Positions 29,155 to 43,100 of a DNA stretch of 64,000 bases are shown piece by piece. This stretch comes from Bugulina stolonifera (taxonomy: Eukaryota; Bryozoa; Gymnolaemata; Cheilostomatida; Bugulidae): positions 15,043,233 to 15,107,232 of the forward strand of contig OW285188.1 in the NCBI GenBank assembly GCA_935421135.1. Direction: 5' to 3'. A program made the position numbers and the translations under genes. How positions within the stretch are numbered: position 1 is the stretch's first letter; each line of letters starts with the position of its first letter. The notes under the pieces were generated by a model, which was not told the DNA's origin, ran no database searches, and was given only the letters and a program-made list of their open reading frames with translations.

Positions 29155-31100
29155 CTAAAAAATATGTGAATGAAACAAATAAGGATATCTTACATACATG
29201 TACATTCCACTGGTGTCATCACTATAATCATGTAACATAATTACATGTATATGCAAGTTCAATTCATACCAGATCTGCCAGGTCTGTGTTAAGTTGAGTA
29301 ATCGTCTTCTCATGTTGACTGTGTAGAGAAGATAACTCTGTCTTATGATCTTCATTTGCTCTATTTAGAACTTCCTGAAGTCTCTCTGTGTTATTAGTAG
29401 CCTCAGAGAGCGACTCTTGTAGCGACTCCAACTTCCTACAGAAATAAACAGGCAGTTTATATATTGTTAGTCTCTAACTAATTAATACGAGGGGCGATCG
29501 GTAAGTTCCAGGACTGGTGCTGCCAACTTAGTTGCAGTTGCCTTTTCTTGATAAAAAGTTACATGGTCATTGCTCAGTATGTTTTCAATCACTTTACAAC
29601 AGCACTGCTTTCTAGTGCTGAAATTTTTCGTAAAAATATGAGAACAGTAAAGGTCATTTAAAAAAGTCGTTGTTGGGTGAAAATGGCAGACAGTCATTAA
29701 CAAAGACGTGCTATCAAATTTTGTTACAAACTGCAAAAAACTGCCACACAGAGTTATGAATTTGTGAACAATGTTTATGGAGATAATTTTCTAAATAGAG
29801 GAAGAGTTTTTGAGTGGTACAAAAGGTTTAAAGGGGGCAGAGATGAGGTTGAAGAAGACTCGCAAGCTGGAAGCCAATTTCTGTTAAAAATGACCAACTG
29901 GTTCACCAATAGTGGATGCTACAAGGTTAAACAGTTACCCAACAAGGTCGAATGATTACCCAACAATCACATGTATCTATTTGGAAGTTTTGATGAACCT
30001 GAGAAACTCAATATCGTCGCTGAAGACCGGAGAGATGGGGAAAGCAAGACTTCATCATTCACCAGGACAATGCGCTAGCACACACAGCCGTAAAAGTAAC
30101 TGAATTTATGGCTAAAATTTCAACTTAAATATGCTCCAACCTTCACTATTCTCCAGATCTAACACTAGATGATGTCTTCTTATTCCCAAAGTTGAAAAAC
30201 ATTTTTGACGGGCAGTCACTTTGACACTCTCGATGCTGTTAAAGGGGGAAAAGGCGGATGTGCCGAAGGGCATTTCAAAATCTGAGTTTAAAGGGCCCAT
30301 AGCTTCATGGAAAACCTGTCTCCAGCGGTGTATAAATAGGCAAGGAGACTAGTTTGAAGGTGACATAAAATGATTTTGTGTAAGTGTTATCATGCTCCTC
30401 TAATAAAACCAGTCCTGGAACTTACCGATCACCCTCATACATGTACTTCGCTCTAATGTGAACATGGATATGAAATCAGTGAGCTTTTGTTATTGGCACA
30501 GCATGATGTATTTAATAATATATTATGCTTTCTAGGTACGGCTGCACTTGCATTCAAGGTAGTCACTTCAGATAAATGAACATACTTATCCTTATCTTTA
30601 AGGTCGTCATGCAAAGCAGTTAGTTGCTGCGAGCTGTGACCAGAATCCTTAACCAAACTGTCAATCTGCTGTTCCTGGAACCAATATGATAAATGTGACT
30701 AAACTACACCAACACCAGAGTTATGCTCATGTACAACTGTGTGTTAGATATGTATATGACACTATATGGTGTACTTATATTAACTTTATACACAAACGTG
30801 ACATTCAAACTAACATAAGCCTCTCCCATCAGTGGTAGAGGGAGTGTGAAAACTTACCAGTTTAAGTTTTTGCTCAGCTAAGTTGACTTTGGCTGTCTCT
30901 ACAGTCTCCAAGCTTCTCAAGGTATCTGTATAGTGAATAGAGAGAATATGTATGCAAACAAATTTATGTAAGCTGTGCATGTTGTATTCATAACTCAAGA
31001 TGATTGAATCACTTGCACATGTATATTTATACACATTTACTGTATATACACATGTCCATGTAGCTACACATGTACATGTACATACTCATGTGTATTTACA

Positions 31101-31131
<31 letters not shown>

Positions 31132-34100
31132 CATACATACATACATACATACATACATACACACATACATACATACATACATACGTACGTACGTACGTAC
31201 GTACATACATACATACATTGTACATACATACGTACATACATACATACGTACGCATGTACGTACGTGCGTACATACATATTATGTACGTACGTACGTATGT
31301 ACATGTTTACAGGCTTATGTCAATGTCGCCATAACAGAACAATAAAACTCTTACCTGCAGCTTGTAACTTGACATCTCCCAGCTCCTTGTGTAGAGACAC
31401 TTTCTCTGTCTGTACAGAATCCAACTCTGCTTTTACTTCTGTGATCTCCTTACTAAGTTTCTCTCCTTCAGCGTTGCTCTGTTCAATCTTACTTTGCTGT
31501 TAAATAGTATGATGGACACTCATTCATGTTGGTTTGGAAGAGAATATACATATACTTATACATATACATGCACACCTATACATGTGTATATGTCTTACAC
31601 AGTTTATATCTACATAATAATCATCTGTAGGAATAATTTGAGATAATGTAATACCGACATGGTAACAACATGGTGACACAAGACAGATTTGACAAAACAT
31701 CTATACATTTGTACTGAAAATAACATTAGAATAATTATAATATAAGAAATCAACATTGAGAATGGAAGGGATGGCCTAAACATGATAAAGTGATTTAGAA
31801 GATGGACAAGCAAGGTAATGTATATTAGACATGCGAAGAGTACTAACTAGAAGGGTCACAGTGGATTTACTCGACTCCAGTTCATCCTGAAGTTGAGTCA
31901 CTCTATTCTCTAGCTGAGTTGATTTCTCAGTCAGCGAATCAAAAGCAGAGTTCTTCTTTTGTAGTGAAGTTCCCAATTCATCAGCCTAGAATAGTAGATT
32001 CATTTATTTATGGCAAACTGCGATAAACATAGTACTGGATGCTCTTGATAGGTTGGATGAATCAACTGAGTGTGACATAGACCAATACATAAGTAGATAC
32101 ATCAAATCCAAAAATTACTTAATATTAATAAAGAATCGTTTGGATGAGCCATTCAGGCAAGAATACACTATAAGTAACCCAAACAATATATTGTACATGT
32201 ATATAAGCATGGTATTCTTTTGGAGAGCACACAATGACTGTCTATATGAAGCTAGACAAACCTTGGTGGTAGACAACGTCAGTTGAGATTTCGACTCATT
32301 AAGCTCCTCCTCTAGGCGCTGACATTGCCTAAGTTTACTCTCTAACGTAGCCTGAGTCTCCTCACACTGCTGCTTACTCGTTGCCACTTCCTGTCTAAGT
32401 TTATCCACCTGTTCAGAGTTGGCCGTTTCCATAGATTTCTTCTTAGACTCCTAAAAGTGTGAATAGTTGTGTGAAATTAATTTTGTAGTCACATATGAAT
32501 AGTATAGAGTTGTTGTAGCACTTATGATATATGGTTACAGTAAATACTTTCAATATCAGAATTTTGATAAACAACATGTGATCCAAGGATCTGGGTCTGG
32601 TAAGTTCTGTAAACAGGGTTCAATAAACCTATATACGAGTATATGTATGAACACAGTGCAAATAATATCATTCAGTAGAGACTGGTTTGGATTGACATAC
32701 CAGATCTGCCAGGTCTGTGTTAAGTTGAGTAATTGTCTTCTCATGTTGACTGTGTAGAGAAGATAACTCTGTCTTATGATCTTCATTTGCTCTATTTAGA
32801 ACTTCCTGAAGTCTTTCTGTGTTATTAGTAGCTTCTGAGAGCGACTCTTGTAGCGACTCCAACTTCCTGAAAGTAACATTTACTGCCGGTCAGTATTAGT
32901 ATACATGTAAGTATATGGTGCTGGTGAACAAAATGAATAACGCAGCTTGGTGAACTTCAACATTGACAAATTCAAGAGTTTCAATATATTAAATTGTCAG
33001 TTACAATCTATGGCTATCCATGAAAGTAACAAGAATTACATTGATTCAAAGACTATGTGCGGACCACACAAGCAAGTAAAGGAAATGAAGGTGGCAAAAA
33101 TCTGTAGGACCACAAATGTGCAGGAGAAGGCTCAAGTAATTATTTCTTTACCTATGACTCTCCTTCAGGTCAGCATTTAACATGGTGAGCTGTTGAGAGC
33201 TGTCACCTGAATTCTTCATCAAATCTTCAACTTGTGACTCCTGGAGTTAAATATTGGAGAAATAACTAAACATAATGAGTTAGCTAAGACTACAGTATGC
33301 ATGCTTGCACTCTTACTTGGAATATCAGTTTAGAATAAAGGTCTATAGATGTGTAATACAGTATATTCAATTGTACACTATTAGTACTCAACGATGATAC
33401 GGAGTAGAATTTCACCAATACACAACAGCAAATTCATACTTGCTTTTCTAATTATCCATTCATTAATATAATCAAATACAAGGTAGAAGTTGTCCTCTCT
33501 CTTCCTCTTGTAAATATAAAACTTACACTTACCAGTTTGTTTTTGTCACCAACAAGAGCAGCTTTAGCGGATTCACTGGTTTCTAATGCTCTATGGAGAT
33601 CTATAAACAAATACTTCATTTTCTAACATAAATATGGTGAAGTTATATTCTGCTGCAAGTTCATCAATTACAGTTAACTACAAGTAATTAAACTACTAAG
33701 ACACAAGTTTATTCATGTCATTATTCTATGAGATCACACTGTACCCGAGAGCTGTAGCTGTACGTCTCCAAGTTCACTACTCAGAGTTGCTTTCTCCTGT
33801 GTAACAGTATCCAGTTCCTTCTGGGATTCCGCCAACTGAGCAGTTAACTTTGCCGACTCTGATTTAGTGTCACTCAGCTGTGATTGCTATTACACACAAT
33901 ATACGATAGAGAAATTACCTGCGTATTTCTAAACAATGGTCCTGCATAATACATTATACCTGCCTGTGCACCTCTGTCTACAAGTGATGTACGATGCATG
34001 ATGTATGAAACGAGATTATTCGTCAAATAACTATGAAAGCTGATAATTATACGAAAATAATGTGAAGTACCGATAAAACGTACTAATATAGTGGATCCTT

Positions 34101-37100
34101 ATGAACAGAATTAGTAAATTTAGCGTTATGCATAACGAAACTAACCAATTCTTCAGATTTCTTCTGCCCTGATTGAAGGTCATTTGCCAACTGAGTAATT
34201 TTCTTCTCCTGAACAGCTGCCTTTGCAGATGTCTCTTCTAGCATACTATCCCTCTCCTCCAGCTTCTTCTCCAACTGCTGTAGCTGCTGCAGCTGACTCT
34301 CTATGTTTGCCTTACCCTTGGAGTTTGCATCCGTCAAACATTTGTTCTCTTTCTTCCTCTCTTCAATCTCTGCTTTATGCTCCTCTACTTTAGATTTTAG
34401 GGATTGTACCTCCTGACTGAGGTTTTCTCTTTCGCTTGTAAACCCTTGTTCTGTTGTAGACTGCTTGTTTCTCTACATATAAAACAAGATATGACAAAAT
34501 GCATAGTGTTCTTGGAATGAAGCTATTTTCAATAAAGTTCATTCATTTCTCAGTTATGAAAACATTATTTCTTCTACTATTGGTTAAAATGATGTAGTAA
34601 AAATGCAACCTAGTTAAATTCATCATAATTGAGTCCAATTCATACCAGATCTGCCAGGTCTGTATTAAGTTGAGTAATTGTCTTCTCATGTTGACTGTGC
34701 AGAGAAGATAACTCTGTCTTATGATCTTCATTTGCTCTATTTAGAACTTCCTGAAGTCTTTCTGTGTTATTAGTGGCTTCTGAGAGTGACTCTTGTAGCG
34801 ACTCCAACTTCCTGGGAACAAAACCAGACAAGACACTGACACCTGAGCACCAACCCTTTACCAGATCTGTTACAGTTGCTAGGAGACTATCGGATGGAGA
34901 GGAAGGGAATGATAGCATATTATTGCTACACCCATTAGCTTTTTAACAATGTAAAAAGTAAAAAGGAATTTATATTACACCGGAGTTATCTTACCTTTAA
35001 CGTATAACTACCACAAAGCAGAAAGAAGGGAACCCAACAATCAACCAAGCATGAACAACAAAACAGAAAGCCGACATGAATCTTATCCACATCATTCTCA
35101 TAAAATGATATATTTTGCAACAAAAATAACATGTTATATTGTCCTATATAGTGCCAATAATTTAAATACTATCAAAATATTGCATTGTACCCTCATGTTA
35201 TTTGTTGACAATAATGTACAACACCAGTGAGAAAGTCAAACCACAGAAAACCAGCAGATATAATGGCAAAGTGACATTCATCTGTTTGCAGTATTTGAAA
35301 GCCATGTCAAGGCAGTAAGATTGATATGTGTGCAACTTTTGTGACTATTTGATAGACTAAGAACCCAGTAACTAAAATTGTTAATGCTGGCTAGGTGTTC
35401 TATACACCCATACTGATATTACACATGCAAGCAAAGACAAAGGGGTAACCAGCGCTGCCCATCGGCAGCATTTGCAGAGCATGTTGTCTAGCAACCTGCA
35501 ATGAAACGAAATGAACAAACAATGTTCATCATATGAGAGTAATATCAGGTACAAAATACATGATTTCACATACATGTTCAGTGTATATCCTTAGTTTTTT
35601 ATTTGTTGTTAGATTACATTATATATTATGAAGAACTTGGTCATGCTAAAGTCATGTAAAACTGAACCAGCCCAAAATTTAAAGCATAGAGTAGCTCTAT
35701 TGCATGTAACTATAATATATACGTGTACTTGTAGCTACAATATGGTTGTGCACAATTAATGTTACTATCGGAAGGCATGCATGAATCATCTTGGTACAGT
35801 GTGTTATTGATCTGCTTTTGAAAGTTTAAGGTAAATACAAAATTATCAAATGCAATTTATTAGCAACAGGACTCAAGTCTTTATCTCCCTCTTTGCAGTG
35901 ACAAAATGATAGTTATAATTTTATATATGTTTACCGAATATTTGGGAAGTTGGCGAAGGATTCATGGATTATATTATAAGACCAATAGAAGACAAGTCCA
36001 AGACCAAAACATAAGGCTTCGACAATTTGAATTTGAGATTATTCCAAATGCAGCAATCATAGCGATAACACCCACATGTGTTGTAAGTATAAACCTAGGA
36101 ATTTCTAGTGGCTGAATTTACAGATATTCTCCAAACCAGTCTCATTGTAGCAAGCCACCCCATATCAGAAAAACAATTGACTAGAAAGAAATTATTTAAT
36201 ATTTTATGCACAATAGAAGCTGATTGGCTGAAATGTGAACATAAAAAAGAGCATTATACATGCTGAAATTTCATCCCACTAACCTATTTTTATCCCTGAG
36301 CTCATCGTTCAGTGTAGTGAGCTGTTGAGACCGGTCTCCAGAGTTCTTCATTAAATCGTCAATCTGTTGTTGCTAAAACAGTCATCAGAGATTGTACAAA
36401 CATACATTACATAAGTGATGGGTCAGTAACATGGTCATCAAATAATGCATGTGCATATATATATACATATACATGTATATAGACAGTATATATACACATG
36501 CACATGTATAGATGCTGCATATCTATTATATGACTAATTGTAAGTGCCACTTCTACATTATAATATTATACACTCACCAACTTTGATTTTTCACTGACCA
36601 AATTAACCTTAGCCGTTTCACTGCTCTCCACAGTTCTCTGAAGGTCTACAACATACGACACTTTATTTATATTACACTGGCCGATTGCAAGTCTGGTGAA
36701 ACAAAAAATTGTTTTACATTACTCCAAATTCCTTATGGGTAGCTGATCTAAGAAAGCAGGCCTCTACAACCTACACTGTACGTAGGTTGTCCACTGTGTA
36801 ATGCAAACCATTACAAATCAGGCAGACATGGGTAAATGAGACACGTAATAAGTAAATACCTGATATTTGTAGCTTGGCATCTCCAAGAGAGGTACTCAGT
36901 GTTGTCTTCTCTTGAAGTAATGATTCCATTTCTGATTCTAACGTTGAGTTATATTTAGTAGCTTTTTCAGCGTCAGTTAGATTCTTTGTTAGATCCGCTT
37001 CCTGTTACAATTGAACAATTATAGTACAGTAGTACAATTATAGTACAGTAGTACAATAGTAAAAATTGTAGTACAGTAGTACAGTTGTAGTACAGTAGTA

Positions 37101-40100
37101 CAGTTGTAGTACAGTAGTACAGTCGTAGTACAGTAGTACAGTCGTAGTACAGTAGTACAGTCGTAGTACAGTAGTACAGTCGTAGTACAGTAGTACAGTC
37201 GTAGTACAGTAGTACAGTCGTAGTACAGTAGTACAGTCGTAGTACAGCAGTACAGTCGTAGTACAGCAGTACAGTCGTAGTACAGCAGTACAGTCGTAGT
37301 ACAGCAGTACAGTCGTAGTACAGCAGTACAGTCGTAGTACAGCAGTACAACTGTAGTACAGCAGTACAACTGTAGTACAGCAGTACAACTGTAGTACAGC
37401 AGTACAACTGTAGTACAGCAGTACAACTGTAGTACAGCAGTACAACTGTAGTACAGCAGTACAACTGTAGTACAGCAGTACAACTGTAGTACAGCAGTAC
37501 AACTGTAGTACAGCAGTACAACTGTAGTACAGCAGTACAACTGTAGTACAGCAGTACAACTGTAGTACAGCAGTACAACTGTAGTACAGCAGTACAACTG
37601 TAGTACAGCAGTACAACTGTAGTACAGCAGTACAACTGTAGTACAGCAGTACAACTGTAGTACAGCAGTACAACTGTAGTACAGCAGTACAACTGTAGTA
37701 CAGCAGTACAACTGTAGTACAGCAGTACAACTGTAGTACAGCAGTACAACTGTAGTACAGCAGTACAACTGTAGTACAGCAGTACAATTGTAGTACAGCA
37801 GTACAACTGTAGTACAGCAGTACAATTGTAGTACAGCAGTACAATTGTAGTACAGTAGTACAATTGTAGTACAGTAGTACAATTGTAGTACAGTAGTACA
37901 ATTATAGTACAGTAGTACTAATGTAGTACGGAGGCATAGAGAAATACGTTAATTGTACTACTGTACTACAATTATAGTACAGTAGTACAATTGTAGTACA
38001 GTAGTACAATTATAGTACAGTAGTACAATTGTAGTACAGTAGTACAATCGTAGTACAGTAGTACAGTTATAGTACACCAGTACAGTAGTACAGTTGTACA
38101 ATAGTACAGGTAGTACTATAAAGGTTATAATGATTCTACTAGAGTAGTATAAAAGAGCTTGTAGAGATTACTGTACTACATGTATGTTATACAGGATTTC
38201 CAATAAGCATATCTAATGCTAGTCTTACCAGTTGTACTGCTGCTGCCTTGCTAGAGTCCAACTCTGCTTGAAGTTGACTAATTTGACTCTGTAATTGACT
38301 AGACTGAAGTTTAAGTGCCTCCAGAGCAGAGTCTTTCTTTGATAGCAACGTCTCCAACTCTGAGACCTGGAGTGAATAAGAACTCATACTATTATTACTA
38401 CTAGACTTACATATTATATCAAGATGAGATCAACATCTCATGTACACCATACTTGAAAATCTCCCACTCTTCTTTATATTATTAGTGCCGGATCTCACAA
38501 AGTATTCCGAAGTCTGGCAGCAAAGGCAAGTACAATTAACAATTCTTCATACGCAGGCATAGAGAAATACAGTAAAATTGGTGTTCCCAATCCATAGATC
38601 TCTTCACAAATGAAATAATATTTTGCTATTCTTACCTTGGAAGATGCGCTTTCACTGCCTAACTGTTGACTGACTAGTTTGGCTTCTGCAGCCGCTAAAG
38701 CTTCCTTTAAAGTAGTTGTCTCCCTCTGCATATCTTCTACTTGTGACTGTGACTTGGATAAGTCAGCTGTGTTCGCACCCAAATCATTCTGAAGTTAATA
38801 TATGAAACATAAATTAATGTTGTTGGAATAGTGGCGGCCCAAGAAGTAGCGTATGGCAGTCTGTAAGTTCCAACATATAATTTATAACATATAACTTACC
38901 TGTAGCTTAGTTATCTGCTCCACTAAGGATGACTTAGATAGTTTCTCTTTTTCCAACTCTGCTTTTAGCTCATCAACTTTTTCCGATAAGCCACTTGAAT
39001 CAGGCTGTATGCAATAAGAAGATCATCATAATAACATTAGTTCTTACAAAATCATTAATAGCAAACCGGCAATGGAAAAAAGATACACAATATTGAAGAA
39101 AATTAAATATAGATGTGTCGGTCTCCAATTTCATGATGTTAGGATTTAACGGACTCTTAAAAATATATTCCAGTTTTCAAAAATAATCTTTCAACAAAGT
39201 TGAGATAGTTGTATATATTATATTATATATTATTATATATTATATATATTATATAATATATATTATATAATATATAATGTATATTATATATTATATACAT
39301 GTAATATGTTGATAAGGTGAGGATTGACTGTTACAAAAACCTGAGAATCAACAAGTTCAATCACATTACCTGATCACTTCGACATATTGCCTCTTCCTCC
39401 ATCTGAAACTGCAAGTCTTCCAACTTCCTGTTTATAAATATTACCAAAAGATTAATGTGTTAAAATTAAGCGCATGCTTCCCTTCTAAAGAAGGCATCCA
39501 TGTAAAATGGGAGACGAATCTCAATTTGCCAGACTCAGTGAGTAAGATTTAGTAGTGCATACGCGAATGTGATTAGTTGTAGTGATATAAGATAAAGAAA
39601 TAAATCATCTATAGCAAATGGAAGGTGCGGAGCTGAAATATGCCCTTTAACCAAATGTACATGTACATGTAGAAGCCCTTATCCTAACTGATATGGTAAA
39701 CCAGTCTACTGAGTGTTACCATGTGTTACCATGTTACCATGTGTTACCATGTTATATATTGCATCACCATTAGCATGCAGAAGGTCTGTTAGTTATTCAC
39801 AGGGACAGAAACCTTTACTTACCGTTCGTATTGACTAATAAAAGGAAGAGATTTGTTAGACCACACAAGACAACACACTGTTAATCACATAAACTACAGA
39901 AGAACAGATTGTAGTCTGCGTCAAGTTCATAGAACGCAGTTAGGCCTACAACTTTGATGTCAACAACTATAATTGTGCACGCAGTGTAGCTACAGGTAGT
40001 TAGAGAGTACACCCAAAATGGAGCAAACATATTAGAATATAACGCTTGAAATGTATATAAATATTGTGCAAAACATATACGAGAAATAGGTTAACATGTA

Positions 40101-43100
40101 AAACTGGCATACATGTACAAAACAACATACATGTAGATGCATGCACCTGCATATACCGTAAAATGTGCAACAATACATGTATAGACATGTATGAATATAA
40201 TAGAGAAACTTACGTTTTCTGTTCAGATAGATTTAATTCTAACTCCTTTTTTTCTTCCTGTAAATTCTCAATTTTCAGTTCCAGTTCATTAACCCTGAAG
40301 TCTGCATCAACAGCCACACTTTCTAACTCTGCCTTCGTTTTGTCCAGCTGTTCCTCTAGCTGAGAGCACGAGTATACACATTATATGCGTATGTATTACA
40401 TACTATAAACTACATGTGAGTAACTACAGCCACTATTTAAATTCTTTAACCCATTTCCAGCATTAGGCGGACAATTAATTAAACAAGGCATAATATATAA
40501 AATTAGTATGTCTTAAATTTCTTTGCAAAATACATCTTTGTGGAAATAAAAATGTATTATTGAATGGTAGAACACATTTCACTTGTTCAGACAAGACAAT
40601 AATTAGCCTTGGAGGCAGAGACCCAAGCTGCCTAAGAGGTGCGGGGGACACAATAGAACCAAAATACATCACTCTATAGAAAGAAACACGTCTATGCACT
40701 AAACAAAATCCACAATCATGCTGATGTAATGACCCTCAACAGTAACTACTTGTAATGCAAGGATTCTGTATTTCAAGCCAGGAAACAAATAATCAAAAAC
40801 CGTAAATAAATGTTTCAGTAACTGTGGTTATTAGTAGAAGACAATATTGGTTAGGACATTCAAGACTGCTTATTGCAATCCAGAATATCCAACTAATATT
40901 TATCTTCTACTGCATACGTTATATTAGAAACTCTCAGCCTCATGCAGTTAATCGAGTGATGTAAACCTAATCACAGGGTATATACCTCAAAAACTTTCTG
41001 AGTTTCCTGTAAATAAGACAAAATTATTGATATTATTTCGATAAACTAACTAGGATGTTGAGCACAAGAAAACACTCAAAGTCTTCAGACAAGATGAATC
41101 CAAATGTAATGCCCTGAAACTGTTACATAAAACAATGGTAGTATTATCTATCCAACAAACCAATAGAAAGTGTAAGACAACTCCAGAGAGAACAATTGAT
41201 TCTGTTTTACTGTCAAGAGCATAGATAGTACAGCTACATTATTAAATTCCAGTAATACAATAATGTACACTAGTCAAGTGACTGGTTGTCCAGAGAGATC
41301 ATTGAATACGTACCTCCTCTTTCTGTATGGAAGTTTTGAAGACCTCGGACCGTTCCAGTTCCCTCTCCCTGATTAGTTGTTCTATATGCTCCTCTTTCTC
41401 CTTCAATGCTTTCTACACATAACGTAACACAACAAGATAATGTATATTACAATAGAGTGCGTAAGGAAACACAGTTAAATATTTCTATGAGTATATGCAT
41501 GTATGTATGGACAGACAATTTCAACTTTTCAAAACTGCTACAACGTAACCATACGGCACATTATAAACTATTTTTTAATATACAATCATGTAGAGTATGG
41601 TGAAAACACTGTCTATAATGCTAAGAACGCATTACTGATAACATGCATACATGATAAGTTTGAATTGAATAGTGCAATATTTATCTAGGACTTGCACCCA
41701 TATGGCGAGTGATATACATGTACGTGACTTACGTATATTCATGTATTTCAATGTATTGTGATGATTACATAAAGCTAAACCCAATGAAGAGCAGATAACT
41801 CTAGTATCTGAAAGCTGTTGCAGCTGCAGAAAGTATACGTAGGTGCATCAATTGGATAATACACACACAATGTAGATAGTAGATGTATATGTATATGACA
41901 TACATCAATAAGTACAAGCATGTTGCCGCTTTGTGTTCTCTCTTATACAAGATAATTAGAATCATTAGCATTGATACTATAAATAAAAGGTTAACTTTAC
42001 TATCAACTAGCACTAATTACATAGTGCTTAAGGCCAGTCAATGACTTCTAGAAAATAACAGCTAAGAATTCCAACCATCTACCCTGCACCTAATGACCAT
42101 TGAATATAGATTTATATGCAGGGACAACTGAATGTGTTGAACCCCAGGTTAAGCAGATTGCAGTAAACTAAAAAGGAATTTTATGGGCAGACCATTATAA
42201 GACAGCCACATTGAACTGACACAATTATATACAGTAGTTGTTCTCTCACCTGTAGAGATACTGTAGTACTTGTAGAGGCTGTGCTTACAGATTTATATGC
42301 TTGTCGCGCTTGAGCTACTCTGTTGGCAGCAGCCTAGAATAACAGGACATCTGACAATGATACAGTCATAATATTCTATATTACATCATGATTATACAGA
42401 AATACATAATGTCAAGCATTCACACTAAGAAAAGAAGTATACACTGAAATAAAATCTAAACAAGTTATAATTTACAATCTTTGTTCCTGAAAAATTCAGA
42501 TTATAATTAACCAAATTATAGATAGAGAAAGAATAAATTATTCTTCCAAGGCTGGAAGAAATTAAGTAACATTGCAGGCATATAGCAAAGAATAAGGAAA
42601 ACAGGTATCATGCATGCAGTCTAAAATATCTCTACTAGCAACGGGAAGAAAGAGAGAGAGTCCCGTATTAGATGAGGGTTGATGGAAGTAATGCTTGTCC
42701 ATTACATACTACATACTCTACCACCTTAGTTTGGAGTAGTCAGCATGCTAGGTGAGCACATGGTCCAGTTAGTCCACTTGCACCTTGTGCTGAAGATATG
42801 CATGCGATGGAGTATATAAAAAATACAAGATACAACAGAGTTACAGAGCTATTAGCCGTGTATAAAACTAGTTAATATTCTACCTTTAGCGGAGAGTGTA
42901 GCATAGAGAAGGACTAGTACCTCGACTGCATGGTCCTAGATTTGCCGTATTTCACCAAATTTGCCAGTAAATGCGTTGGTGTTGATACCAAGACCAATGC
43001 GAACACATCCACTGGCACAATTTCCAGATATACAGCAAGTCTTAGGACTATGTGGCCACGTTTAATAGAAGGATTAGAATGGTGTAGTGGATAGATAAGG

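Larger units (their letters stand above)
29270..38788 (-). repeat. CLIP1: CLIP1 coiled-coil exon module in three tandem copies
   Basis: Exon order f-e-a-b-c-d. Unit 1: 38636-38788, 38229-38366, 36860-37001, 36578-36645, 36284-36372, 34646-34811. Unit 2: 34146-34472 (f and e fused), 33745-33886, 33533-33600, 33152-33240, 32701-32866. Unit 3: 32262-32450, 31848-31985, 31355-31496, 30858-30925, 30586-30674, 29270-29435. Corresponding exons have the same length and phase: e 138, a 142, b 68, c 89 and d 166 nt. Signature peptides are LGDxxLQ (a), ETAKVNL-like (b), [14 protein letters not shown] (c) and [12 protein letters not shown] (d). The c-d part matches a region present once in vertebrate CLIP-170 (IMKMSGDNSSQLTKMNDEL), so the module was amplified in this lineage or lost elsewhere. 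Confidence 0.9.

Noticed and set aside
31000..31503. Open frames rich in YIHT or MYVC on both strands
   Set aside because: Produced by the ACAT/ACGT microsatellite; the last part overlaps real CLIP1 exon a3 on the other strand.
36973..37901. Three overlapping minus-strand open frames of 287-296 codons
   Set aside because: They are the three frames of the 19-bp minisatellite inside a CLIP1 intron; repeat composition, not selection, keeps them open.
37014..38110. Repeat array resembling a CRISPR at first glance
   Set aside because: Units are contiguous 19-mers with no unique spacers, in an animal intron.
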